Below, piece after piece: positions 5,873 through 15,300 of a DNA stretch of 46,993 bases. The DNA comes from an uncultured Bacteroidales bacterium. GTDB taxonomy: Bacteria > Bacteroidota > Bacteroidia > Bacteroidales > P3. The stretch is from the NCBI GenBank assembly GCA_905234665.1, contig CAJOIV010000030.1, positions 1-46,993 of the forward strand, read 5' to 3'. Made by a program: the position numbers and the translations under genes. The number at the start of each line of letters is the position of its first letter. The stretch's first letter is position 1. The notes beneath the pieces are model-generated. The model made no database searches, had not been told where the DNA came from, and saw nothing but the letters and a program-made list of their open reading frames with translations.

Positions 5873-8298
5873 CAAGGCTGCAGAATGTCCTCCTGTTTCA
5901 CGCCAAGGGCGATACAGACCCGCTGGAGCTTCGACTTGTCGGTGAAGAGACTCATGCGGAAGTCGGCGTCCTCAAGGGCAATGAAGATATTGTCGGCCAC
6001 GGGGCCGGGATAATACTTCTTGCCGACGGGGTTCATCGTGATTTTGTTGTACAAGACCATCTGTTTGCGAAGAGCCGAGTTGTCGGTCCACATCGTAAGA
6101 CGGTCCTTGATACCGAGTTCCTTGCCGAGGTCGTAGAGAGACTGCAGACGTGCGGGGTCGTATATTTCTTCCTCGATGAGGGCGAAGACCCCGAGGGGGT
6201 TCTCGACGATATAGGCCTTGCCGTCGGGCTCGATACGTGCCACATAGCCTGTGTTGACAAATGGATTGACCTTGCTGTAGTCGCCGAGACGCTGTTTCTC
6301 GTCGCTGACGTCGCTGAGGTCCGTGACGACCTCCTTGAAGTCGGCCTTCACGGCCTTGAGGGCGGTTTTGGCCTCGTCGACACCATAGAAAGGCATTGGG
6401 TCGTAGATGTTGTCGGCCAGCGAGAACACCACATCGCCCGCGATGACACCCGGGAAGAAGGCCTCGGCTATGTCGTTCTGGGGCTGACCATTGCGCGGCG
6501 CGTCGATGTCTATCCACATCACGAGATGGTCGGCAAAGCCCGCTTTCTTGCCCGCCGTGTCGAGGGCATCGACGCGGACAGGCGCAAGGCGTTTGGCGCC
6601 GATGAGGTGGGGCAGCTTGTACCATTCCTCCTTCTCGAGTTTGTAGATGGTGGCCTTGCCGTCGGGCGTGACGATGAAGACCGTGGGGAATTCCTCCGAC
6701 TGTCCCTCCCCGACTTTGCGGAGTTCGGAAAAACGGAGACAATGCTCGCGGTAGCCGTCGGGCAGGTTCTTGGGGTGGATGCCGTCGTCAATCATCTGGA
6801 CAACACCTTCGTATGCCAGGCCGCTCTCAAACCGCTGGCCCTTGTGATACCAGTCCCAAGCCTCGCGGGGATTCTTCTCGAAGCCATAGGCACCCGTGTA
6901 GTGGTAGAGGCCGAGGTAGAAGGCCGCGTCGCCGTTGCCGAGCGTGTAGGCCCGTTCCAAGTCGTCTCGGAGCTTCTGTGCACAATCCTCTTGCGTGCCT
7001 TCGTCATCGGCCTGGTCGTAGTGCCAGGCGTGCTCAAGTGCACGGGTCAAGAGACTGTTGGGGTCGTTGTCGTCGCACGAGAATTCAAGCAGGACGGAGA
7101 GACTCTCTCGGTAGAAGTCGCGGTCCGGACCTTCGACACGGTTCTCGAAACGGTGGGCGCCAGCCTCGTAAAAGCCGTTGTCTTGAGCCTGCTCGTAGCA
7201 ATGGTCGGCCTTGTCCTTGTTGCCGACGCGCCGATAGGCGTCGCCGAGCAGGTCGTAGAGGTCGGGGTGTTTTGCGCCGTATTCTTCATCTTTATCGAGG
7301 AACGTCTCAATCACCCGGATGGCCTTCTTGGGGTCGGCCTTGTTACCATACGAGCCGTGGATGGTATCGCTGAGTTGCTGCTTGAAGGCCTGAAGGCTTC
7401 CATTGTCGAAAGCTTCCGCAATGCGCTGGTTGTACTGCTCGAGGTCGACGGGGCCGTCGTAGCCGAGGAGATACATCCTGGCCAAAGCCCAACGGGCATC
7501 GGGGATGCCGGCCTCGGCGGCGTTCTCGAGGAGCTGCCGGGCAGTGTCGATTGAGTCGGTATCAGGCTTCACAACCTGATGATAGCGACCGAGCACGTAA
7601 AGTGCCAGCGGGTAGCCTTTTTGAGCGACCTCATCCACCTTGGCGACCTGCTCGTCGGTAAGGCAGAAGAGACGCGTGTCGGTGTTCGGGATAATGAGGA
7701 AATACTCGTATGCCTCCGCATTGCGCAAGGCGGGGATGAACAAGTCATCGAAAGCTTCTGCCACATGCTTCTCTTGCAGTTTCATCTTGCCCATGTCAAG
7801 CTGGAAGTCGTCGTCAACATCCTCGAAGATGGGATCCTCCTCTTCCTCGTCGTCCTCCCCTTCATCATCATCCTCTTCCTCATCGTCACCTTCCTCTTCC
7901 TCCTCGTCGTCGGAGAAGTATTCTTGGTAGACATCGTTCACCAGTGCGGGGATAACTTTCTCCGCATCATAGCCGAACTGGTCGGCGACAGAGGCGAGGA
8001 AGGCCTTCTCATTCTCCCCTATCTCGCCGTCGGCCATCATTACGAGGGTGAAGTGCTTGAGGAAGTCCACCTGCTCGTCGTCGTCATCGGGCACAGCGAT
8101 GGGGATTTTATCCTCGTCGGTTTGTTTCCAATAATCGACACAATGGTTGTACTCCTCTTCGGAGAGTCCAAGTTCTTGGGCAATATTGATGAGGATATCT
8201 TTCTCTTCGTCGGCGATGTCGCCGTCGGCAAAGGCTATGGACATCAGGTTGACGAGGTGCATCATCCTGATTTGTTTGGGGTTTGGGGGCTGGGGCAT
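5872..8298 (-). CDS. TerB-like / acidic / Sel1-repeat protein with duplicated C-terminal domain
   Basis: An 808-residue soluble protein. Residues about 10-120 look like a TerB-type helical domain (paired acidic motifs A-D-G-D-I-A-D-E-E-K and A-D-G-E-I-G-E-N-E-K). Residues about 128-163 are almost pure Asp/Glu. Then come Sel1/TPR-type alpha repeats (for example A-R-W-A-L-A-R-M-Y-L-L-G-Y-D-G and A-A-F-Y-L-G-L-Y-H-Y-T-G). The C-terminal third holds two related modules starting P-D-G-K-A near residues 543 and 689, each with an M-W-x-D motif and a P-G-x-V-A/I-A-D/G-x-x-x-x-x-L motif. The gene heads a two-gene unit with ygiQ. The promoter box at 8327-8334 leaves a 5' leader of about 22 nt. Probably a scaffold or stress-related protein; function unknown. 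Confidence 0.8.
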   Translation of the reverse strand: MPQPPNPKQIRMMHLVNLMSIAFADGDIADEEKDILINIAQELGLSEEEYNHCVDYWKQTDEDKIPIAVPDDDDEQVDFLKHFTLVMMADGEIGENEKAFLASVADQFGYDAEKVIPALVNDVYQEYFSDDEEEEEGDDEEEDDDEGEDDEEEEDPIFEDVDDDFQLDMGKMKLQEKHVAEAFDDLFIPALRNAEAYEYFLIIPNTDTRLFCLTDEQVAKVDEVAQKGYPLALYVLGRYHQVVKPDTDSIDTARQLLENAAEAGIPDARWALARMYLLGYDGPVDLEQYNQRIAEAFDNGSLQAFKQQLSDTIHGSYGNKADPKKAIRVIETFLDKDEEYGAKHPDLYDLLGDAYRRVGNKDKADHCYEQAQDNGFYEAGAHRFENRVEGPDRDFYRESLSVLLEFSCDDNDPNSLLTRALEHAWHYDQADDEGTQEDCAQKLRDDLERAYTLGNGDAAFYLGLYHYTGAYGFEKNPREAWDWYHKGQRFESGLAYEGVVQMIDDGIHPKNLPDGYREHCLRFSELRKVGEGQSEEFPTVFIVTPDGKATIYKLEKEEWYKLPHLIGAKRLAPVRVDALDTAGKKAGFADHLVMWIDIDAPRNGQPQNDIAEAFFPGVIAGDVVFSLADNIYDPMPFYGVDEAKTALKAVKADFKEVVTDLSDVSDEKQRLGDYSKVNPFVNTGYVARIEPDGKAYIVENPLGVFALIEEEIYDPARLQSLYDLGKELGIKDRLTMWTDNSALRKQMVLYNKITMNPVGKKYYPGPVADNIFIALEDADFRMSLFTDKSKLQRVCIALGVKQEDILQP

Positions 8299-8326
8299 AG
8301 GAGTATATATCTTACGTTTTACGTTG

Positions 8327-8357
8327 CAAAGGTAAGAAGAAAAAATGACATGTGCAA
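8327..8357 (-). promoter_or_regulatory. Promoter of the TerB/Sel1-ygiQ unit
   Basis: Minus-strand TACCTTTG (8334-8327) fits TAnnTTTG. A GTTG at the -33 position (about 8358-8355, 20-nt spacing) is one base off TTTG. Confidence 0.7.
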
Positions 8358-8386
8358 CTTTATTTCGGGCGGAAGAGGGACTTCGG

Positions 8387-9517
8387 CTACAGCAGGGCTT
8401 GGCCTTTGACGGTCAGGAGGTACTTCTGGCGGGGGTGGCGGGGTTTGTCAGGATATAGCAAGCGGATATAGCCGTCTCTGATAGCGGGGTTGAGATAGTT
8501 TTCCAAGAATGTAGGTCTGTGTTTCAATCCCAACGATGTCATCATCTGCGTGACAGATAACTCTTTGAAGCCTACTATCTTAACCAACCTCTTTATATAA
8601 GGATTTTCCGTATGCAAGAGGTCGCCGGACTTGTTCGGTACTTGTTCGGTACTTGTTCGGGTACTTGACGTCTGTTTCCATTCCTCGGGCGGATTTACCA
8701 ACAGATAACGGTTTTTCATTTCGTTGTCTTCTCCCATCAGCAGGTTGCGGAAGAAGAGCTCGAGGAAATGGACATCTTGGCTGATGCCCTTGGAAACATT
8801 CTTGTAGTTGGCTCTGACCAATGCATTGCGGAAATACCACGAGTGCTGTTCAAACAACCGGTTGTCGACCTTGAACCCTATGGACTGCAGATACTTGATG
8901 GTGAATAGAGCTGTGGTGCGGGTGTTGCCTTCGCAGAATGGATGTATCTGCCAGATGCCCGAAACGAATTGAGCCAGATGCGCAATCACCTCTTCCACCG
9001 ACAAGCCCTTATAGTCGAACTGTTTCTCCCTGTCAATGTCATAGTCCAGCGCCATGCGCAGATCCTGCCATCGACCATAAAGCACCGTGTCACCCCGCAG
9101 CACCCACTCCTTCTTGGTGATGTCATAATCCCGCAACTTTCCAGCATGCTTGAAGACACCGTCGAAGATACTCCTGTGAATGGCAATGATGCCGGCTGTG
9201 CTAAAGGTAAACGCACGGCTGCTGATGAGCTTGGTGATGTTTGCCGACACGCGGTCAGCCTCTTCCCTATCCTCATCATCGTCATCATGACGGGTCTTGG
9301 AGACATAGTATTGCTTCACCAATTCCCGCACCTCGTCGATGGTGAACTCCCCTTCAATATGTCTGCGGGCGGTCTGTTTCAGATAGTCGGACACCTGGAG
9401 CCCATCGACAGCCTGAAGGCCAATAGCCACCTTCCAGGCCTCGGCCCGTTCACGCTTATGAGGTTCGCTTGCAACGATATACTCGTCGAAGTCCAGATAG
9501 CCTTGCTTCTGTGCCAT
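8387..9517 (-). CDS. Fic-family protein with VbhA-like N-terminal segment and C-terminal winged helix
   Basis: A 376-residue protein. Residues about 25-75 resemble the VbhA-type antitoxin segment (G-L-Q-A-V-D-G-L-Q-x-S-D-Y-L then G-E-F-T-I-D-E-V). The Fic core carries H-P-F-C-E-G-N-T-R from His192. The canonical motif is HxFx(D/E)GNGRxxR; here the second Gly is Thr199 and the last Arg position is Ala203, so nucleotide use may differ from classic AMP transferases. The last 80 residues look like a winged-helix domain, joined by a Thr/Ser/Gln linker (about residues 284-297) encoded by an 11-nt tandem repeat. The gene lies downstream of pgk across a strong hairpin. AMPylation of a target, or of itself, is the family activity; the target is unknown. 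Confidence 0.88.
   Translation of the reverse strand: MAQKQGYLDFDEYIVASEPHKRERAEAWKVAIGLQAVDGLQVSDYLKQTARRHIEGEFTIDEVRELVKQYYVSKTRHDDDDEDREEADRVSANITKLISSRAFTFSTAGIIAIHRSIFDGVFKHAGKLRDYDITKKEWVLRGDTVLYGRWQDLRMALDYDIDREKQFDYKGLSVEEVIAHLAQFVSGIWQIHPFCEGNTRTTALFTIKYLQSIGFKVDNRLFEQHSWYFRNALVRANYKNVSKGISQDVHFLELFFRNLLMGEDNEMKNRYLLVNPPEEWKQTSSTRTSTEQVPNKSGDLLHTENPYIKRLVKIVGFKELSVTQMMTSLGLKHRPTFLENYLNPAIRDGYIRLLYPDKPRHPRQKYLLTVKGQALL
8629..8667 (-). repeat. 11-nt tandem repeat in the Fic linker
   Basis: Three and a half copies of an ACTTGTTCGGT unit (plus strand): 8629-8639, 8640-8650, then a 12-nt copy 8651-8662 with an extra G, then ACTTG. The unit length is not a multiple of three, so gain or loss of one copy would shift the Fic reading frame before the winged-helix domain. 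Confidence 0.9.
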
Positions 9518-9530
9518 GGTGCAATATATA

Positions 9531-9561
9531 GCAATAGCCCGCGCGGGGCGCGGGCTATTGC
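9531..9561 (-). terminator. Strong hairpin between pgk and the Fic gene
   Basis: A perfect 13-bp stem GCAATAGCCCGCG / CGCGGGCTATTGC with a 5-nt loop, 14 bases after the pgk stop and 14 bases before the Fic start. There is no T-run, so it may attenuate rather than fully stop transcription. Confidence 0.65.
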
Positions 9562-9574
9562 AGAGTATGGGGTT

Positions 9575-10771
9575 TTAAGCCTTGATGGCGGCGATGCCGG
9601 GGAGGGTCTTGCCTTCCAGGTATTCGAGCATGGCGCCACCGCCGGTGGAGACGTAGCTCATCTGGTCGGCGAGCTTCATCTGCTTGACGGCAGCCACGCT
9701 GTCTCCACCGCCCACGGCGGCGAAGCAACCCTTCTTGCAGGCCTCGGCCACGCTGCTGGCGATGGCCTTGGTGCCCTTTGCGAAGGTCTCGAGCTCGAAG
9801 ACACCGGCAGGACCGTTCCAGAGGATGGTCTTGCTCGACATGATGATGTCGTTGATGGCCTTGCAGCTCTCGGGGCCGCAGTCCATGCTCTCCCAGCCGT
9901 CGGGCACCTCGCCGGAGGCGACAATCTGGGTGTTGGCGTCGTTGCCGAACTTGTCGCCGATGACGCTGTCGACGGGCAGATAGTACTTCACGCCCTTCTC
10001 GTCCATGCGGCGCATGAGTTCGCGGGCCAGGTCGAGCTTGTCGTCCTCGCAGATGCTGTTGCCGATCTTGCCGCCAAGGGCCTTGGTGAAGGTGTAGCGC
10101 ATGCCGCCGATGATAATCATGTTGTCGACCTTGTCGAGGAGGTTCTCGAGGATGCCGATCTTGCTGCTCACCTTGCTGCCGCCGATGATGGCGGTGAAGG
10201 GATGCTCGGCGCTCTGCATCAGACGCTCGAGGTTCTCGACCTCATGCTCCATGAGGAGGCCGAAATACTTGTCGTTGGGGAAGAACTTGGCGATGACGGC
10301 CGTGGAGCTGTGCTCGCGGTGGGCGGCGCCGAAAGCGTCGTTGACATAGCAGTCGCCCAGTTCGGAGAGCTGACGGGCCAGGGCCTCGTCGCCCTTGGTC
10401 TCGCCGGGATAGAAACGGATGTTCTCGAGGAGCATCACCTCGCCGCCCTTGAGTTCTTTGGCCATCTTCTCGGGCACGCCGCTGCCCAGCAGTTCCTGGG
10501 TGAACTTGACGGGACGGTTCAGCACCTTGGCCAGGTAGTCGGCCACGGGCTGGAGGGTGAACTCGGGCTCGAAACCGCCTTTCTTGGGACGGCCGAAGTG
10601 GGCCATGATGATGATGGCGGCGCCGTCGGCGAGGAGCTTGTTGATGGTGGGCAGCGACTCGCGGATGCGGGTGTCGTCGGTGATGTTCTTGTTATCGTCG
10701 ACGGGCACGTTGAAGTCGACGCGCAGCAGGACTTTGCGACCTGCAAAATTGGTATCGTTCAGTTTTTTCAT
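9575..10771 (-). CDS. pgk: Phosphoglycerate kinase
   Basis: A 398-residue cytoplasmic enzyme that transfers phosphate from 1,3-bisphosphoglycerate to ADP in glycolysis. It has the family signature R-V-D-F-N-V-P near residues 17-23. It also has the substrate-binding R-x-x-x-H segment (A-H-F-G-R-P-K), the hinge N-D-A-F-G-A-A-H-R-E-H-S-S, the nucleotide-binding G-G-S-K-V-S-S-K, and the C-terminal G-G-G-D-S-V-A-A / S-T-G-G-G-A-M-L-E blocks. The length is normal. It lies 53 bases downstream of atpB on the same strand with no terminator between them, so co-transcription is likely. The gap holds a short array of AATGTG-like repeats. A strong hairpin follows the stop. Confidence 0.98.
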   Translation of the reverse strand: MKKLNDTNFAGRKVLLRVDFNVPVDDNKNITDDTRIRESLPTINKLLADGAAIIIMAHFGRPKKGGFEPEFTLQPVADYLAKVLNRPVKFTQELLGSGVPEKMAKELKGGEVMLLENIRFYPGETKGDEALARQLSELGDCYVNDAFGAAHREHSSTAVIAKFFPNDKYFGLLMEHEVENLERLMQSAEHPFTAIIGGSKVSSKIGILENLLDKVDNMIIIGGMRYTFTKALGGKIGNSICEDDKLDLARELMRRMDEKGVKYYLPVDSVIGDKFGNDANTQIVASGEVPDGWESMDCGPESCKAINDIIMSSKTILWNGPAGVFELETFAKGTKAIASSVAEACKKGCFAAVGGGDSVAAVKQMKLADQMSYVSTGGGAMLEYLEGKTLPGIAAIKA

Positions 10772-10824
10772 GGGGTATTGGGGTTAATGGGTGAATACTT
10801 GAATGTGTGAGTGGCTGGCGCGGT

Positions 10825-12033
10825 TTAGTGTTCGTGAGCAGGTTCGGCGACAGCCATGCCAATGTAGAGGGCGCTGAGCATGGTGAATACGAAGGCCTGG
10901 ATGTAGGCCACCAGGCACTCCAACACGCTGATGAAGACGCTGAAGAGCACGCTGATGACAGACATCGCCCCGCCGACATAGACGCTGAGGGCGTTGCTCA
11001 TGATGAAGATGATGACGATAAGGCCAAGCACGACGATATGTCCGGCGGTCATGTTGGCGAATAGACGAATCATCAGCACGATGGGCTTGGTGAAGACGCC
11101 CACCACCTCGATGAGGGGCATGAGGGGAAATATCTTGAGCCATGCCGGCACGCCTGGAGTGTTGAAGATGTCAATCCAGTAGTGCTTGTTGCCGCTCAGG
11201 TTGGTGATAATGAAGGTGATGAATGCCAAGATACCCGTCACGGCGATGTTGCCCGTCACGTTGGCACCCGCCGGGAAGAAGGGAATGAGGCCCATGATGT
11301 TGGTGAAGAAGATGAAGAAGAAGAGCGTCAGCATGTAAGGCAGATACTTCTCATAGTGCTTCTCGCCAATCATGGGGCGGACGATGCTGTCGCGCACGAA
11401 CACCACCAACATCTCGACAAGCGACTGGATGCCCTTGGGGGCTTGGTTCTCGCGTTTCTTGTAGCCGTTCTTGGCCACCATGACGATGACTATCAGCAGG
11501 ACGCAGATAATCATGATGGCGGCGGGAATCTTGGAGAGGGAGAGGTCGATGGGCTTCACCACGTTGCCCTCCTCATCGAGAATCAGGTTGCCCTCTTCGT
11601 CGACACAGACGACCTCCTCCTTCTCGGCGCCGCCGCCCACCAGACGGTAGCCTTTATAGTCGGCATGGCCATGGTGGAACTTCGACGACCAGAAGGCGTC
11701 CACGTGTCCGTCGTTGATGAGGATGACAGGCAGGGGGATGGCGATGGCGTGCTCATTGCCCTCCTTGTCGTAGTAGTCGAACAGATGCCACGAGTGGGCG
11801 TCGATGATATGGCCGAAGATGACGGCGGCGGGGTCGACACCCGATTCTTCCGAGGCCTCCTGTTCGTCGACGGCGGCCATCTGGGCATAGTCTATGTCGA
11901 AGCCCAGCGAGTCGATGGCCACAGTGCCTTCAGGGACGATGGTGTCGGAGGCCAGCGGGAGGGCCTTCTGCCCGTAGGCGGTGCCGAACAGCGCCAGGGC
12001 GAGGACAAGAAACAAGGGTTTTCCGTATTTCAT
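10825..12033 (-). CDS. atpB: F0F1 ATP synthase subunit a, with secreted N-terminal extension
   Basis: A 402-residue membrane protein. Subunit a forms the proton half-channels against the c ring. The usual core starts near residue 165 and contains the essential Arg in L-M-I-R-L-F-A-N-M-T-A-G-H-I. The end is the E-C-L-V-A-Y-I-Q-A-F-V-F-T-M-L-S block. As in other Bacteroidota, it is preceded by a signal peptide (L-A-L-A-L-F-G-T-A-Y-G) and a long, acidic, His-rich region (S-S-K-F-H-H-G-H). The gene sits 12 bases after a small ribbon-helix-helix gene and before pgk. Neither atpE nor any other atp gene is present, although Bacteroidales atpB normally lies next to atpE. Confidence 0.96.
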   Translation of the reverse strand: MKYGKPLFLVLALALFGTAYGQKALPLASDTIVPEGTVAIDSLGFDIDYAQMAAVDEQEASEESGVDPAAVIFGHIIDAHSWHLFDYYDKEGNEHAIAIPLPVILINDGHVDAFWSSKFHHGHADYKGYRLVGGGAEKEEVVCVDEEGNLILDEEGNVVKPIDLSLSKIPAAIMIICVLLIVIVMVAKNGYKKRENQAPKGIQSLVEMLVVFVRDSIVRPMIGEKHYEKYLPYMLTLFFFIFFTNIMGLIPFFPAGANVTGNIAVTGILAFITFIITNLSGNKHYWIDIFNTPGVPAWLKIFPLMPLIEVVGVFTKPIVLMIRLFANMTAGHIVVLGLIVIIFIMSNALSVYVGGAMSVISVLFSVFISVLECLVAYIQAFVFTMLSALYIGMAVAEPAHEH

Positions 12034-12045
12034 AGTGTCAGTGTT

Positions 12046-12294
12046 TTAATTGTCGTTTACTTTTGAGGTGCTATTGAAAATGTCTATCTGCACGACATCG
12101 AAGAGGCCGAGCTGGTTGCGCGGCTCGGCGTGACTGAGGGCCGAGGAGTACTGATGGAGGGCGGCGCGCACCATGCGGCGCACGGCGGCGGGGCGCGAGA
12201 TCCCGTTCTCCTTGGCGTAGAGGCTCAGCACCTCACCCTCCCGCTCGGGGAGGGTGAAAGTGATTTTCTTCTTCTTTGTCGGCTTCCTGTTCAT
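12046..12294 (-). CDS. Small ribbon-helix-helix-like protein
   Basis: An 82-residue protein. A basic start (M-N-R-K-P-T-K-K-K-K) is followed by a strand I-T-F-T-L-P and two helices (E-G-E-V-L-S-L-Y-A-K-E-N then S-R-P-A-A-V-R-R-M-V-R-A-A-L). This is the usual layout of CopG/Arc-type DNA-binding proteins. The last 30 residues are polar and unstructured-looking. It starts 6 bases after the DUF2723 stop and ends 12 bases before atpB, so all three are very likely one transcript. It could be a local regulator or a partner protein; no toxin gene is next to it. The fold call is moderate. Confidence 0.7.
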   Translation of the reverse strand: MNRKPTKKKKITFTLPEREGEVLSLYAKENGISRPAAVRRMVRAALHQYSSALSHAEPRNQLGLFDVVQIDIFNSTSKVNDN

Positions 12295-12300
12295 CGGTGG

Positions 12301-15300
12301 TTAGATTTGGTAGCCTCTTGACTGGACGACCGCGGCAGCCTTGTCGGCCCGTTCCTTGTCGTTCAGGACCTTGTTGGCTATCTGGTGGAGGCCGTAGAAC
12401 ATCTGGTCGCACTCCTCGACAAGTTTCTGCACATGCTGGCTCTTGCCCGCCTGCACATACTGGAGGTAGTATTTGAGGCTCTGGTCGTAGTAGGTGTAGA
12501 TTTCGTCCCACAGCTGCGTGGCGCGATCCTTGCCGCAGGCGTCATTGTACACCTCGATGGCCATCATGCTGTACTTGTCGCTGGCGAAATTCTTCGAGGG
12601 GAAGAACAGGTCGGCATGCTCCATCATCTGGCGTGCACGGACTGTATCGCCCTTCATCAGCAGTTCGCGGGCGGCGACGGTGAAGGTCTGACGCTGCACT
12701 GTGCCCATGTTGATGCTGACGGGGTCGACATAGATGTCGGCATTCAGGTTGCCCCAGGCCAACGGGTGGGTACCCAGCGAGTCGGTGTAGCCGTTGAGGA
12801 AGTAGTCGTAGGTCTCCTCGGTGAATTGCTGTATAGTGAAGCGGTTCTCCAGGTTGTCGAAGATGACGGGCTGGTACACCTTGGAGGGACAGGGAGTGAG
12901 TTTGTAGTTCATGCCGTCCTGCACGCAGTAGTTGTTGATGACAGGATAGACGTTCCTGATATAGCTCGGGTTCATGATGTTGATGTCGCGGCGGAACTTG
13001 TTGGTGCCGATGATGTCGAGCATCATGAGCTCGTGGCGGAAGAGGGAGCCCTTCTTGATCTGCCAACGGATGACGGGGTCGACCAGAGAAGCCTTGTCGG
13101 CGGGGATGACGCCGCGCTCGACGAGGTCGGGGATGTCGAGGGTGATCTTGAAGCGGTTGGTGGGCAGCACGATGGCTTCCTCGCCACGGCTGTCGCGCAT
13201 CTTGAAGCGTCCGGGATTGTCGCGCAGCAGGGCCAGGATGTCGGCGACCTCGATATAATCGCTCGTCTTGTCCTGGAGATAGACGACATCCTTGCCGAGG
13301 CCGTAGAAATCCTTGGTGAGGGTGAACTCGACGGGTTCGGACTCATACAGCTTGTTGTACAGCTGCTCCACATACCAGTACATGCCCGAAAGGGTGTAGT
13401 TGAGGATGCGAACATCTGTGCGGAAGCTTTCGACCTCCTGGGCGTACCACAGGGGGAAGGTGTCGTTGTCGCCGAAGGTGATGAGGATACCGTTCTTGTC
13501 GACGGAGGCCAGGTAGTTCTTGGCGAAGTCGCGGGCGGCATATTTCTCCGAGCGGTCGTGGTCGTCCCAGTTCTCCGAGGCCATCAGCACCGGCACTCCG
13601 AGCATGCAGAGCACGAAGACCACAGGCATGACCACCTTGTAGAGCGACTCCTTCTTGCAGAGGCGCGTAATCCAGTCGGACAGGGCCATGACACCCAGGC
13701 CAATCCAGATGGCGAAGAAGCTGAAGGAACCCACAAAGGCATAGTCACGCTCACGCGGCTGGCGCGGCGGCATGTTGAGGTAGATGGCGATGGCGAGGCC
13801 CGTCATGAAGAACATGATGAAGACGATGAAGGCATCCTTCTTGTTCTTGGCGATATGGTAGCCGAGGCCGATGAGGCCGAGCAGCAGGGGCAGCAGGTAG
13901 TAGGTGTTGCGCGCCTTGTTGTTCTTCATGTGGTCGGGGATGTTGCTTTGGGGGCCGAGGCGGGCCTGGTCGATGGCTTTGATGCCACAGATCCAGTTGC
14001 CGTTCATGTAGTCGCGGGTGCCGTCATCGTTGAAATAGTGGCCCTGGATGTCGTTCTGCCTGCCGGCGAAGTTCCACATGAAGTAGCGCCAATACATCCA
14101 GCCCAGCTGGTAGCGGTTGAAGTACTTGAGGTTCTGTGCCGGAGTGGGCTTGTGGTCGCCGCGCACCTTGCCGGCCCAGTATTCGTAGAACTGGGGGTGA
14201 CGGCGGTCCTTGTCGTTGCTGTACATGCGGGGGAAGATACCCGTGTGGTTCTGGCGGTAGATGAACTTCTGCTGGTGCGCCGCCACAACATAGCGGTCGC
14301 GGCCCTGCTCGTCTTTCCCGCGTACATATTTTGTATAGCCCTCTTTGGCGTCGATGGGGTCACCGGCGGTATAGTACTGTCCGCGGAACAGGGGCGTGTC
14401 GCCGTACTGCTCGCGGCCCAGGTAGGCGCGCATGGCCACGGCATCCTTGGGGGCATTCTCGTTGAGGGGTGTGTTGGTGTTGGCACGAATCACCAGCAGG
14501 AAGAAGGTGCTGTAGCCGATGACCAGCATGAGGAAGCCGAGGATGGCCGTGTTGATGACGGGCTTGTTCTTCTTCTTGGGCGAAGTATACCAGAGTCCCC
14601 ACACGATGAGGGCGGCCAGGGCCACAAAGAAGAAGATGGTGCCGCTGTTGAAGGGCAGGTGCAGGGTGTTGACGAAGAAGACGTCGAAGGCCGAGTCGAC
14701 ATTGACGATGCCCGGGATAATGCCCCAGAGGATGAGTCCCAGAAGCACCACCGAGAGCACGCCCGCCCAGATGAATCCCTTGACGGTGGTCTTGGGCCAT
14801 TTGCGGAAGTAGACGACATAGACGATGGCGGGGACCGTCAGCAGGTTCAACAGGTGGACGCCGATGGCGATACCCACCAGCAGGCTGATGAACACCAGCC
14901 AACGCAGCGACCGCGGGTCGTCGGCCTGCTCCTCCCATTTGAGGGTGGCCCAGAACACCGCGGCGGTGAAGAACGACGACATGGCATAGACCTCGCCCTC
15001 GACGGCCGAGAACCAGAAGGTGTCGCTGAAGGTGTAGGCGAAGGCGCCCACGATACCCGCGGCGAAGACACCCCAGGTGCGGAAGTCCTTCACGTCGGGG
15101 TTCTTGGGGTCGGGCAGCAGGTGCTTGCCCAACAGGGTGATGCCCCAGAAGAGGAACAGGATAGTGCCGCCGCTGCAGATGGCGGACATCACATTGACGG
15201 CGTGGGCCACGTTCTCGGGCGAGGAGAACATGGAGAAGAGGCGTCCGATGAGCTGGAACGACGGTGCTCCGGGAGGATGCCCCACTTGCAGTTTCATAGC

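Noticed and set aside
5848..10810. Long plus-strand frames (568 and 622 codons) over the TerB/Sel1, Fic and pgk genes
   Set aside because: Antisense to genes with clear families on the minus strand; no signal, promoter or motif.
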